From Isochrysis galbana (lineage: Eukaryota; Haptophyta; Isochrysidales; Isochrysidaceae): DNA of 64,000 nt. Below, one piece after another: positions 8,532-19,830 of the stretch. Every line of letters begins with the position of its first letter. The stretch's first letter is position 1. Under the pieces are notes generated by a model. That model was not told where the DNA came from, made no database searches, and saw nothing but the letters and a program-made list of their open reading frames with translations. The DNA lies in contig CM030936.1 of assembly GCA_018136815.1 (NCBI GenBank), positions 2,693,079-2,757,078 on the forward strand, written 5' to 3'. Both the position numbers and the translations under genes were made by a program.

Positions 8532-11335
8532 TCACTCACAATTCTTCCCCGCAAGCAAAGCGTGCTCGAGGCTGTCATCTGATTGACCTGCCTTCATATC
8601 GTCGTGGAGCAGCCCAGCTTTCGAGAAGGCGCGCTCGACGCCCGCAGACGAGGCTGGACGTCCGAGGTATTGCCTTTAGCCAAGTTTGGCAAGACTAAGG
8701 TGCGGGCCATCAAAACCGCACCTTCTTCCGGCGCGCCAGGTCCCGAAGGTCGTTGACGATCGCGAGCTCGCCACCATGCGAGCACGTCAATGTCCATGTC
8801 AGTCTCAACTAGTAGAGAGAGGTAGATTTCGATCTCATCTCTGCAACTAAGTTTATACTTAGACGCGATGGAGCGCGCCGACGCGACTCCCCTCTCCTTC
8901 GGGCCCCCCACCGAGGGCGCCCCCCCAGTGCCCATGGAGCAGCCGCTGACGAAGCGGCCGCGTCCGCCCACCGAGGCCGAGCAGGTGTGTGCGACTCCGG
9001 TCGCGCCACACGGCCCGTGGCCCCGGCCACACCGCACATGGCAGCCATGCTGGCCTCCCCCATGGGGGGCAGCAAGCTGCTGGCAGCACCCCACCAGTGC
9101 CAGGCTCATGCAGCCACCCCTCCATTGGGCATGCCTTATGGCAGAGGCCCCTCTCGCCCTGGCAAGGGCCGCGCTGCTCCGGCAGCGCGGCCCGCGGCTG
9201 GGTGGCCCCTATGGGCACAACACACACCTCAATGCAGCAAGCAACATACGATTCAGAGCAAGACACTCATGCACACCCCACCACACACACGAAGCACGCG
9301 CGCACGCCCCCCGTGGGGATAACAATAACAAGACCCTCTCACCCACTGACTCCACTCGCTCAACACTGACCAAGGTCACCTCCGCTCACGCCTCACAGGA
9401 CCAAGATTCCGACATAGAAAACGACATCACAGACTCCGACGCTTCTTTTGAGCTCTCCTTCCACCAAGCCGGGGACATCATCCTCCAAGACACGACGGCG
9501 TACGCCGCCATCGTTGAACTACTTCTCGAGCTTGAGGGCGTGGACCCCGAGCCAGACTTCTGGGCCCGCTCAGCGCGAGGCCCTTGGCACATAGCAGTCA
9601 ATGAAGACTGCGCGCAACAATTTCAAGCCAAGTACGGAGAGCACACCAATATCCGCGTCCTAGGCCAAGACATCCCCGTGCGCATCCGCGTAGAATCCAT
9701 CGACGAGAAAATCAACAAGAAAGGCACCTCATCACGCAAGGCCCTCTACGAAGCACTTCAAGACGTCGCAGCCCACATAGTGGTCGAGCCTCCACACAAC
9801 AAATCTTCCAGGCCGTAGAAGCGGTGACGGGGTACACGCCTAGAGCGGACAGGTCGACAGCACAAAAGCTTAAAGACAGACTCTTCGTATACCCGAACAC
9901 AACGACACCCGACAGCCTCAAAGCCCTCTACATCATAGCGTGGAGGTACATAATAGGCGACTTTTACAAAGTAGAATTTGACAACTACACTTTCCATCAC
10001 GTGCCGGTCATCGAAAAAACCCTTAGCAGATTTACGGTCCTCGCCAGAGGACTCACCCCCCCGGACAAGCCCTCGACCGCACGCACTAGCATAGCCTCAC
10101 AAGGGAGAAAACCGAAGCTCAAGTCCCCGCGTGAGCTTTGCGCGCCCGTCTTTACATTCAACGATAAAGGCACACTGATGTTAGGCGGCAACCTGGCCGC
10201 AATAGCCAATGCACTCCAACTAACGGAAAAGCTAGCGTAACCGCGCATAGACCGGCACGACGCTTCACTCACCCGCCCTGCCTCGACCCCCGAAAGCACG
10301 GAAACACGCCGCCCATCCCACAGGTCTGAAAAAAGAAAACAGCACAGAAACCGATAGCCCGATGGTACAGGAGGAAGGGGTGGAAAAAACCTATCGGGGA
10401 TCGGTGCACACCGTCTGCTGCAGGAAACCCCATACACCCAGCCCCTAGGTAGCGCACGAGGGACGGGCCGCAAGGCAGGTGGAGCGGGGATGAGAGCGGC
10501 GGGAGAGGCTACATGTGTTAGAGTGCATAGTCGCGCGCGCGGCGTGAATATTAAGAAGTTTTTTTTTTCGATCTCATCTCTGATGTCTTGGTCTTGAGTT
10601 CGAGTTTCAGCACTCGGAATGTCGAATGTCGGCGCAAGTGGAAGCGCGAACACAGAGCTCACCTTGCCCGAAAAATCCGACGTGGTCTGCGCGGCCTTAG
10701 CTTGAGAGGGAGCCGACGATGCTGGTGCTGGGGCAGGCGATACGACAACGGGCTGCCAGCTACTCACCCAGCATGTGCCTGATGATATTGCGCGGTCCTT
10801 CTCGGAGCTCATGTCGTCGTCTTGGAGCCCTGGGAACTCATACGTCTTGAAGCGCGGGTCGAGGAGAGTTGCGATATCGAATTCGTCGCGCTGCGAGCCC
10901 GGCATTTCGTCAGCCCATCGCCGTTGAACATCATCATGGAAGAAGGTGCGCGCCGCCTTCACCTCTGGAACGACTTGTGACACTGGCATCCACTGCTGCG
11001 CGGGCGGCTTCCACATGAGGAAGATGCTAGGGCTAGGGCTACTAAGTAAGACCCTCTAGGAAGCGGTAGATGCTCGGAATGACGAGAGACACCGTGACGT
11101 AATTGGTGCCCTCGAGGAGTTTGGTGACATGCGCGGGTGCTTGTAGAACCGCGAGGCTTTGTGCTCAATGATGTCCCAGTCGTGATGGCTCAGCCGGCTC
11201 GCCTTGTACGCATCGTTTCTTTGAGCCTCAGCGCCGTGCTTGACGCTTGACGTCCTACAATTGCACTGCCTGCCGCTGCTCACGAAACCAGTCTAACATC
11301 ATGTACGATGAAAACCAACGCGTGGCGACGTACTG
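8532..11335 (-). pseudogene. hAT transposase remnant split by a retroelement
   Basis: Read leftwards from 11335, the pieces are TRWFSSYMMLDWF, then LLEGTNYVTVSLVIPSIYRF in another frame, then a long piece with the LDPRFKTYEF segment typical of hAT transposases. The frame is then interrupted at 10569 and resumes at 8843 with RDEIEIYLSLLVE...LAWW, the hAT dimerisation domain. After one more frame change it ends PASSAGVERAFSKAG and a stop at 8532. The inserted retroelement (8844-10568) carries a duplicated target. At least three further frame breaks show the gene was already decaying or has decayed since. The N-terminal half is absent: at about 11340 it abuts a second hAT fragment in the opposite orientation. 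Confidence 0.85.
8844..10568 (+). mobile_element. LINE-derived element 1, internally deleted
   Basis: It is flanked by a direct repeat CGATCTCATCTCTG (8830-8843 and 10569-10582), with extra Ts on both sides. It starts with CAACTAAGTTTATACTTAG and the conserved ATGGAGCGCGCCGACGCG start. The 5' half encodes an ORF1-like piece (around GPWHIAVNEDCAQQF). It then jumps, with a frame change near 9800, to the last 130 or so residues of a LINE ORF2 (FQAVEAVTGYTP to the stop at 10240). The ORF2 end is 50 to 60 percent identical by eye to that of element 2 at 31200. The 3' UTR and T tail match the other copies. Reverse transcriptase and endonuclease are absent, so it is non-autonomous. Confidence 0.85.
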
Positions 11336-11339
11336 CACG

Positions 11340-11804
11340 GGCTTCTTGCTTCTTGACAAGGGACATTCTCACGGCCGTCGGCGATCGACAATGCTAAGGA
11401 GATGGAGCCATCGCGTTGGTGGACCATGTATGGTAAGCACGTCCCAATACTTGCATCCATTGCACAACAGACAACAGGTTTTGTCTCAACCTGCTGCTGC
11501 ATCTGCAGCAGAACGCAATTGGTCGGTATATGGTCAAATCCATAGCCAGAATCGCGCGAGGATGAAGCACGCCACTGCCACTGCGGATAAACTAAAACTA
11601 GTCTATTGTCATGAGACCATGCATGTGCAGCGGCGCGTGCAAGATGCTGGCTGGGCCGCTGACGTGGTGAAGTGGGATAGTGACTCCGATAGCAGTGATG
11701 GTGATGCTCAGGAGGCATGGCTGGCAGACGATGCGGCTTGTCCTAGCCTTGACGTATGTGCAGAGGTTGATTGCTTGAACCTTGAACCTTCATCCATTCT
11801 ATAG
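11340..11804 (+). pseudogene. hAT transposase C-terminal fragment
   Basis: Two frames join across a break near 11475. The first has EPSRWWTMYGKHVPILASIA. The second has SQPAAASAAERNWSVYGQIH, followed by a helix ending KLVYCHE. This is the signature C-terminus of the DUF659/hAT group (A-S-x-A-E-R-N-W-S). An acidic serine-rich tail ends at 11804. It is head to tail with nothing intact and is a distinct lineage from the minus-strand remnant it abuts. Confidence 0.8.
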
Positions 11805-11883
11805 AGAGGGGGTGGGGGGTTGGCGCGAGCGCGGCGCGCGCATGCGCGCGGGGGGGGGGGGGGGGGGGGGCTTCAGAAAAACG

Positions 11884-11943
11884 GTGAAAAACACTGTTTT
11901 TGGTTTTTGGCCTTCACACAAAAACGGGTATCCTGTTTTTCAC
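11884..11943. repeat. 60-bp element with GTGAAAAACA inverted ends, copy 1
   Basis: A perfect inverted pair GTGAAAAACA...TGTTTTTCAC encloses about 40 bp. A second copy with the same ends and similar flanks (CAGAAAAACG before, CATGTAGGG after) is at 36387-36445. It lies in the region upstream of PAN3, after a 20-base G tract. Confidence 0.6.
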
Positions 11944-12074
11944 ATGTAGGGTTGTAGTAGTTACTACTACTACAACTACAACCATACAAGAAAACTCGGG
12001 GATGGTGTGGGGTGGGGAGAGGGGGGGAGGCGGCGGCGGCGGCGGGAGCGGAGCGAGGGGACAAAGGGGCGAGG

Positions 12075-15000
12075 ATGAACGAGTGGCGCGCGCAGCAGGG
12101 GAAGAGCGAGCTGGAACAGCTCGCGGCGGGGCTCAGCCTGAGTGGTGCCAGTCTGCCCAACCCGGCGCTGGGCGGGCGCGCCGGCATGCCTCCATTTCCG
12201 CCCGGCGCTGACTGGCAGAGCGTGATGCCACAGCAGCCCATGCAGCCCTTTGGCGCCCAGCACTCTCTCCACAGCCAACTACTGCACCCGAACCACATGC
12301 ACGGAGCCATAGGAATGCCCCCTCTGCCCCCGAGTGGCGGTGGATTCAGCGGTGGCCACGGTACAGCCGTTGGTGGCCGTGGGGGCCGACGGTCTCTTAG
12401 CAGCGGCGGCGGCATGGGCAGCAAAGGAGGCGGCAAAGGAGGCGGGAGGGGGCGTGACGCAGCTGCTGAAACCCTCATAGGGAGTGGCCTGAGTATAGCG
12501 GCACCCGAATTCAATGCCAACGCGCCTGTCTTCGACCCGCGCAGCTCGGCGCGATTTGGTTCGGGCTTCGCACCTCCGAGCGGGCTTTCCGCAGGTCGCT
12601 CATCGGAACTCGATGCTGGGAGTTGCTATAGTGGTGGCGCAACGATGTCGGTGCCAACGGGCATGGATGAGGAGACCCCGGCTCCACCAGTGCTGAGCAC
12701 TTCGGCAAGCCTCCGAATGGCCGCACCACCACCATTGCGTCAGTTCACTCCCGGCGCGGCGCTCGCTGGCCTGGCGCGGACGGGGCAGTCTGGAAGGATG
12801 GATGCGTTCTTCAGCCCGCACACGCTTCGGCAAGAGGCCGCCAGAAGGTGAGGGGCATGGAATAGCCGGAGCCCTGCGGGATTTGAGGGCAAACGAGATA
12901 GATTCAGAGCGTTGCTCTGACTTGCGTTTCCACCATTCGCCGTCGACCGGGCTTACTGTTCCATTTGCTTGCGCGACCTTGCCCCCATCCTCGATTGCCC
13001 GATAGGCGCGCAGCTGCTCTCGACACCGGTGACATGTCTGACTTCACCACAGCTGCCCTGGCCGGGTATACTGTCCGTGGCTACCATTCCCTCGTGCCGC
13101 TTGACGATCCCTCTACATTGCACCAGTACGATGCTGCGGCAAGGCTGCAGCCCTCTGCACCTTACGTCGGCGTGCGGACGGGCAGCGACGGTGGCAGCAG
13201 TGTCACAGGGAGCAGCGATGCCGCATCCCGTCTCCGATCATTGGTTTGCAAGGCCACGTCAGCGTCGGATGGCGAGGCGTACGCTTTGCGTCGGATGGAA
13301 GGACCATCTGCGCCAACAGAGCAGCTCGCGGCAGCCGCAACTTGGTGAGCGTCTGACAGCACGAATCGCTCGGCTCGCACACCTGCTCCTTACCAAGCAC
13401 AACTCATACCAACGGCGGCTGCACCCCGTTTCCAGGTGTCGGTTTCGCCACCCCGGGATGGTGCGCCTGATTGAGGTTTTCAACGAGGAAGGACCCGATG
13501 GAGCTGGCAATGTGGGGCGTGCAACTTATTTTGTCAACGAGCTCTTTCCAGGCAAGCTGCCCCCTGCAGAGGCATACCTTCCGCCTGATGGTGTGGATGG
13601 CCTGGTCATGGCGCCCCCCTTTTCTTTGCGTCAGGAGCCATCTCTCTGGATCGCGCCTACTTCGGCGGCGGCGGAATGGTTCCGAGTGAGGAACGGCTAT
13701 GGTCCATCGCCCTCCCCTTGTTGGCGCTGACGCATGCAGCTCACTCTGCGGGCGCTGCTCTGCGATGCATCGACGCCAAGCATGTCTTGCTCACGGACGA
13801 ACACACGGTGAGGCATGGCGAAGGAGCTTGGTTTAGATCAGCCGGAGATGGGACGGTACAGGCGAGGGAATGCGGCAGATGAAGCCGAATACCGTCCACT
13901 GTGTTTTGCCCCACATGGAATGCCACTTCTTCTGTTGCCCAGGCGCGCCTCGCGGCGGTGGGCGTCCTGGATGCCATGCGTCAAAATGACGGCAACATTC
14001 TAGCGCTTCAGTCGGCCGATTTGCGCTCGTTGGGCGGTTTGCTTGTCGCCATCGCTTGCCAATCACGCGGGGCCGGAGCACCGGAGGCCGTCGCAAAATC
14101 CATGGTGAGAGCCTCGGATTCTTGGCGCTGCGCGTACTGGAAGTCGCGGCAGTTGCCCAGAGGGCATTGCTTGCCCTTCATCGCCTCATGCGCTAGGCCT
14201 CACCGTTATTGTAGCCTTCTATGACCCGAACTCGAGTCCCTCCGACCAGTAATTCGCTCCTCTTGTAGGCTTACATCCGTGCCTCCTTCTCGACGGAGCT
14301 CACCCAGCTCATCCTTCTTCTGCTCTCCCAATCGACCGGCACAGTGACTCACACGGTGCACGATGCTGTGGCGCTCGTCTCGGGCAGGATGATGACTCGG
14401 ATGAGCCAGATGCAGGTATGTTAGATGCTCCCCACAGTTCGTGGTCCATGGGCTACTCATGTGGCCCTCGCTCCCACCCATGCCAATGGGAGAAACCGTA
14501 GTTTGATCTACCCCTCCTCGATCGGTTAGGCCTACACTGATGCCCTCACAATGGAGCTGGCGAAGGAAGCCGAGAATGGCCGCTTACTTCGTCTGTTATG
14601 CAAGCTCTCAGCGGCCGGTGCGCGCCGAAGCCTGCCAAACAACGAAAATTTCGGTGAGCCTACCTTCGCTACCATGGTCAACTGTTGCCTTGGCATTACT
14701 GCGAACCCGCCTGCATAGAAATCTGGGGCCATCTGTACCACGTGCCTTGCCAAGGAGGCGTAGGCCGGCAACGTACTCGATGCAGCCCGGGGCGCCCCTC
14801 CCGTGCGGGCTGTCTCCGTCCTTTACTTCACACTGGTGGCAAGCAGCTGGCTTTGAGCGGCGTCTACCCGCTGCTTATGGTGCCCTCCCGTGACTTGCAC
14901 TCTAGGTGACCACCCGGACCGCTACCTACTCCGCCTCTTTATGGAAAATGTCTTTGGGGCTTCGGATGAGGAGGGAAGGCCGGCGATCACTTTCGCACAG

Positions 15001-15364
15001 GTAAGCAAGTGGCAAGCGAAAGATCGAGTCGTGCATTGCGCATCTCGTTGAATCAGGTCGTGTTGTCACAAATTGTCACCGTCATTTTCACAGATTGTGC
15101 ATTCGCTCAACAAGCTAGATGTGGGCCACGAAGGCCGCGCCATGCTCACCGGCCGCGAAGATGGATCGTTGCTGCTCGTCTCACATGGCGAGATCAAGCA
15201 GGTGCGGCCCCGACATTCCCAGCTCACACATGACGCACGCAACGCTTGGTTCGCTTGCGGTGACCTAAGCCGCCTCGTCAACCCAAGTCAACCATGGTCG
15301 AATTCTTCCTCTACAGGTGCTCGAGCGATCCTTCGCGGAAATCGCGGCTGCTGCCGAGCTGTAG
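12075..15364 (+). CDS. PAN3: PAN3, PAN2-PAN3 deadenylase adaptor (pseudokinase)
   Basis: Ten exons join in frame to about 707 residues: 12075-12847, 13006-13344, 13436-13590, 13635-13807, 13943-14104, 14269-14415, 14530-14653, 14906-15000, 15094-15201 and 15317-15364, all GT-AG. PAN3 bridges poly(A)-binding protein and the PAN2 nuclease to trim mRNA tails. Seen in order: a Gly/Pro-rich N-terminus with a PAM2-like motif (LSIAAPEFNANAPVF, about 137-152) for the PABP MLLE domain; a pseudokinase with LVCKATSASDGEAYALRRME; RHPGMVRLIEVFNE; the LLALTHAAHSAGAALRCIDA helix; a QSADLRSLGGLLVAIAC segment; then the coiled-coil and C-terminal knob (ENGRLLRLLCKL, DRYLLRLF, IVHSLNKLD, LLLVSHGEIKQ). The start could be 12012 (same frame). 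The 44-bp intron 13591-13634 is unusually short; the alternative is a one-base frameshift in a C6 run. Confidence 0.88.
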
Positions 15365-17243
15365 ATGCTGGCATGGTCTCACCAACTACCCTGAAAAAGA
15401 AAGGCGGCCTTTGCTGGCGGGGAGGGAACCCACAGAATTGGGGGGGGGGTTGGCTTGAGACAGACGAGGAAACACTCACATCTGGGACGCGCGGAGTGCT
15501 AATGTCTGTGCGAGAGGCGGAGGGGGCCGGGACGTTCCCGCGGCTGGCCCGTGCGACGCGAAGTCGTGATGCTTCTGCGATTGATGTGCTTGTCCACGGC
15601 TCGCTCTCGAAAGAACTCACCTTTGTGGCGAATCATGCGGGCTTGCATGGTCGCCAACACACCTTTACTCCGGCTGTGTGCCGCTACGTGTCTTAAATCG
15701 CGAGCGTGATAGAGCGGCAGCTTACTAGCAACGGCGACAAGTGGGACTCCACGAGCGTGCAAAGCTCGAAGCTTTTTTCTCGCCCCGAAAAGAAAGCACC
15801 ACCACCCTGGCACGCGCGCGCGCGATGGCGATGGGGGCAAGTGGAAAAACGAACCTCCTTGGTACTTGGCCAAATGGCGCGCAACAAGAGGGGTGGGGAG
15901 GGGAAGGCAAAAAAATGAGAGTCGCTCCTGTGGACCGATATTTTTGAGAAATTGTAGACTTGGGGCCATCAAACAGGGCTTTTAAGTACTATTATGCGGT
16001 GGCGGTGAGCGGGAAGGTGCATTTTTTGACGCCGTGACGCCAACGGATCCAACAAAATACTCCAAGTGCAGGGGGGTCGCCTGTTGGCACGAAAATCTTC
16101 GCTCTTCACCGTGAATGGGTCCGATTCTCGCGAACCCCCTTCCCACCCCCCGCTCAGTTAGTCACACGCGCTCACGCTCGCTACCCGTAAAGAATTTGCG
16201 GTCGCGCTCGTGGGGGGATCAGAGGCACAGAGACTGAGACTAGCAAATAGCGAAACTGAGACCCAAGTTTAAGTTCCAAGTTTGTTTTTTTCGACCGCCC
16301 CACCCCCGCCTCCCATGCCTCCCCTCAGCAAAATATTTCTTATTGCTCGGCGATCAGGGGTGACTCCAGGATTGGGGTGCGTTGATTTTCTTGGCATCCG
16401 GCGCCATTTGTCAGTTTGTTCTCGGGCATTATTTTATATTGGACACGTAAAATGCACATAAACATAAACCTAAAATAAATGGTAAATGGGTAGTCCGAAC
16501 CCGTAGGGGGGGGCAAGGCGACGCACCCACTTTCCACTTTACGCCGCGGTGGCCAGGGATGGGATGACTGCAGCAACGGTGAAAAGATGGCGAAGAAGGA
16601 CAGCAACTCTTAACTAGTAGCATTATAGCAGACATGGATGGACATGATCCAGATGCGGAAGATTACTCACTGCAACTTTCAATGTGCACCATTCGCCTCG
16701 CGGATTCTTGCATGTTGTATGATATGGAATTTTATGAAAATAAAACTGCAGTCGATGGTCCACATTCGACGGAGCAACGCGACCTGAAAATCCCACGCTT
16801 CAAGCTTCTGGTGGTGGTACCGAACGAAAACAATGCCGACCTTACAAGAGTGAGTATGAGTGACCAGGCGCGCTAGAGACGTAGAAGTGGGGTCCTTTCG
16901 ACGTCCTTCAAACTTTCAATTGGTATGGAGTAGTGTAATGGTAATGTTCGCAACTTGGACCGAGGATGAAAACCACCGTGCATCACATTGACCTCGGAGA
17001 ATCCACCACACGCCAAGGACTCGGCCAATAGAGCTCAAGCACGCATGCAGGATCTCATGCGAGTTGCGAGAGCCTTCGCTTCTTGCGTTCGGCTCACAAT
17101 CGGTGAGCACTCCTCCTTGTTCGGCATCCTGAACGCAAAGCACCGAAAGACCAGCACGACATCACGATAGGCTTTGAAGGCAGGCGTCTAGCGAGCGAGC
17201 TCGAGCGCGCACGGGGGAGGTTCGCTCCAAAAGTCCGGTCAAG
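15365..17243. other. No confirmed gene; dispersed repeats
   Basis: A minus-strand frame near 15595-15700 (MQARMIRHK followed by a GTGAGT donor) and a plus-strand frame 16634-16877 ending in a possible donor could be isolated exons, but I recognise neither. Positions 15970-16220 resemble the GGGCGGTCAAACA repeat region at 46930-47100. The shared blocks are GCATTTTTTGAC, then CGCGCTCACGCTC and a CTACCCGTAAAGAAT. Confidence 0.4.
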
Positions 17244-17343
17244 NNNNNNNNNNNNNNNNNNNNNNNNNNNNNNNNNNNNNNNNNNNNNNNNNNNNNNNNN
17301 NNNNNNNNNNNNNNNNNNNNNNNNNNNNNNNNNNNNNNNNNNN
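17244..17343. other. Assembly gap, 100 N
   Basis: Exactly 100 N. It removes whatever follows the first exon of the minus-strand transporter gene. Confidence 0.99.
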
Positions 17344-17414
17344 GTCATGAATGCGGGGGATAAGGCATGGCCACAAGGCCAAGGTGCACGGGGTTGTTAG
17401 TTGGTGCAACTCAC

Positions 17415-17872
17415 TCGCAGACCATCCAAGAGTCAAATGCCGAGAAGAGCAAGGATGTGGCGATGCCTCCGGTCACTCGTCCAAGCATGAGTGTGTTGTA
17501 GTCCTTGGCGTGCTTGGTCGCACAGGAAATTATGTAGAGCACACAGTAGGCAATGCAGGAGCGCTTGCGGCCGAGCTTGTCGGAAAGCACACCAGCAAAG
17601 GTGCCGAAGATCATGGACGCCCCGAAGCCGCCGATAAAGAGCACGGCAATGTCGTGCTTCGAGAAACCATATGAAGAATAGAGAGCGTACACGTACGGTC
17701 CCTGCAGCCAGTCCGCTGTCATGGCGATGTAGTACACGATGAGGAACGCTTGCTGGAAGCGCTTGAACTCAGGAGAGGCCACCTTGGTGGTCTGCGCGCC
17801 CTGCCTCGCCCGCACAGTCAGGCCGAGAGTAAGCACGCATGAGGTCAGCAGGCCGATCGTGAAGATGTCCAT
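17415..17872 (-). CDS. MFSD5/MOT2-type molybdate transporter, first exon (partial)
   Basis: About 152 residues starting MDIFTIGLL. Three or four hydrophobic helices surround features typical of the MFSD5 (molybdate-anion transporter 2) branch of the major facilitator family: TADWLQGPYVYALYSSYGFS, FGTFAGVLSDKLGRKR (the MFS loop 2-3 signature) and GRVTGGIATSLLFSAFDSWM. The exon ends at a GTGAGT donor (17413-17414). The remaining eight or so helices must be encoded to the left, across the 100-N gap. I did not recognise the next exon in 17094-17243. Upstream in-frame codons exist, but the MDIF start fits the family. Confidence 0.85.
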
Positions 17873-18368
17873 CGTGCGCGTTGAGCAGGGAGGGTAGGGC
17901 AGTGGGCGACGCAGGGGGGTGGCAAACGAGGCGACCGCGGTCGAGCGGCCGCGGAGTCGCTCTCTCACAACCGCAGCCGATAAGGGCGGGCGAGCGCCGC
18001 CCGGAGCAGCTGGCGCACAAAAATAGACCCCTAAAACAGTTTCTTCTGGGGTCACGAGTCATGAGGCGCCAGGCGCCGGATCAGTGTCAGTGTGATTGAT
18101 GCAAAGTCAACCAGACATATTCGCGCGCGAGGGGGGTCCCGTACGTGGCAATAGCGGGATTAACACTCAGTCAGATTATTATGCATGGGCGGTGGGAGGG
18201 TTGTGGGACAACATGCTGCCTCTGGCCTCTGTATCTGGCCTCTGGCCTCTAGCGGCGCGTGGGCGCGGGGTGTCCCCAAGTCCCCAATGGGGCGCGGTGG
18301 CGAGGGTGGAGGGTGGCCTGGGCCTGGGGCTCGGGCGTTGCACGCTCCACATACATCAAACTATGAAC

Positions 18369-19238
18369 TTTAAAATTATTTAATATTCTCACCGCACTCG
18401 CGGCCACGGACCACGGACCCGCTACCGCTACTTGCTACTTTTTCACGCAGCAAACTTTCTACACCCCCACTCTCGCGGCCCTTCTCCCCCCGCCAGCAGG
18501 CGACTCAACGACTCCGCCCGTGCACTACTAGGGGGATAGGGGTGAAGGGCTTAGTTAGATATGGTCCGGTGGCCCGCGCCCCCCCCCCCCCCCCTCGGCG
18601 ATCCGCGATCCGTTCTCCCCTTCCTCCTGTGCCTACCGGGCTGGCGACGGCCTCAGTCCCGACTTATCTTGTAAACAGGTGCGAGACTTACCTAGTTTTT
18701 TGCTCTCTCTCCCCCCTCTCCTGCGGCACGCGCGATGGCGCGCCAGCGGCAGGCCTGCAGCTGCCCATTGGCGACCTCTGGCCTCTGGACTCTGGAGGCT
18801 CCTGGAAGCCAGCTCAGGGGGCAGAGGGCAGAGGAGCAGAGGAGGCTGGGGCTGGGCCCTGGCCTCCCCTGCCTCTCCCTCGCTGGCAGAGGAGGCTGGG
18901 GCTGGGCCCTAGCCTCCCCTGCCTCTCCCTCGCTGGCGCTCCTGAGCCTCAGGAGCCCCCACGCTGCACCTGTCTGCCTGTCTGCCTGTCGAACAGGGGG
19001 GGAGGAGGGAGGAGGGGTTGGAGCAATGGGCTGGCCACGCCGGGCCAGAACGAGTGAACCAGGCGAGCTTGTGTGGGGAAGACGAGAGTGGGTCAGCAGG
19101 GCAGTCCCCTCCTGGCAAGCCATCGGGCATGCCAGGAGGATGGGTGGTTCCTTCCCCACGGCTGGGGGAGGAGTGGAGGGAGCGGGGCGGGGGGCTCGTG
19201 CCCCCCCTGGGTGAACCAAGTATAAACTAAGTTGCATG
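18369..19238 (-). mobile_element. Hairpin-head retroelement, copy C
   Basis: The target duplication CATCAAACTATGAAC lies at 18354-18368 and 19239-19253. The minus strand starts GCAACTTAGTTTATACTTGG. It then has GGGGGGC-ACGA-GCCCCCC, a slightly bulged TCCTCCCC stem and CTCCTGGCA...TGCCAGGAG. It carries the GAGAATATTAAAT-type tail (tail A) rather than the tail of copies A and B. Open frames inside it are composition artefacts. Confidence 0.85.
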
Positions 19239-19253
19239 CATCAAACTATGAAC

Positions 19254-19690
19254 AATAGTTCTTCACCATCACCAATTTTCAAGCAGAGTGTTTGACCGCC
19301 CTACGGAAACGACCAGAAGAGCTAACGACGACGGTTAACAGTTGGAGAGTTCAAGAGTACGGAAAGCACACCCAAGGGGAATGGGCATCAAACATCAAAC
19401 ATTTGTGGTATTCGGTAAGTCGAAGCCACCAATAGTAGGTGGAGAATGGCACGCAGCGGCATCACACGCCACGACACAACCTTGGGCAATCAGCCTGTCC
19501 ATCGGCAGATACTTCTGCGGCAACTCACTGATGTAATCCCACATCCAAACCTGAAGAGGCGCAACAAGGAGCAAGAAGGCAAGAAAAAAGAGATTGCCTG
19601 ACTGCCCTACATCTGTGGCCGAACCATGTCCAACGCAACATAAAGAATGTGAAGACGAAAGCCTGAAAACTTGACGGCGTGTCTTATGGA
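19254..19690. other. Unassigned; possible exons on the minus strand
   Basis: After a CTCTTCAG acceptor, the minus strand reads VWMWDYISELPQKYLPMDRL and on to a stop near 19400. A second short open piece lies upstream of it. This could be the end of a gene, but I recognise no family. A GTTTGACCGCCCT element end is at 19292-19304. Confidence 0.3.
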
Positions 19691-19698
19691 AGAGGTGT

Positions 19699-19786
19699 CG
19701 TTAGCAAGATGCTCGTCTCCGCGCACGCGGGCGAGGAAATCCTCGCTGCCCACGTGCACCTCATGTATGAGCATTCATCCCTAACG
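19699..19786 (-). promoter_or_regulatory. SECIS-like element of the SelK mRNA
   Basis: Read on the minus strand, 45 nt after the SelK stop, this folds as nested helices. CGTTAG pairs with CTAACG, then ATGCTC with GAGCAT. Then an ATGA and a GGAGAC face each other like the SECIS non-Watson-Crick quartet (A·G, G·A). Then come 12 pairs (GTGCACGTGGGC with GCCCGCGTGCGC) and a capped apical region. Spacing and quartet match a eukaryotic SECIS. The usual unpaired AA is not obvious in the apical bulge (AGC before a GAGG/CCTC mini-helix). A SECIS recruits SBP2 and the Sec elongation factor to recode the TGA. Confidence 0.7.
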
Positions 19787-19830
19787 TCGTTGAAAGCAGC
19801 CCGGGGTCAGCACGAGGACCCGCGCGGGCT

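Noticed and set aside
12511..12735. Long open frames opposite PAN3, clpB, kinesin and the PH-domain gene
   Set aside because: They are antisense shadows of GC-rich coding sequence, with no family motifs and stops at exon ends.
16634..16876. Independent 80-codon gene on the plus strand
   Set aside because: It ends at a possible splice donor, and no family or neighbouring exon was recognised.
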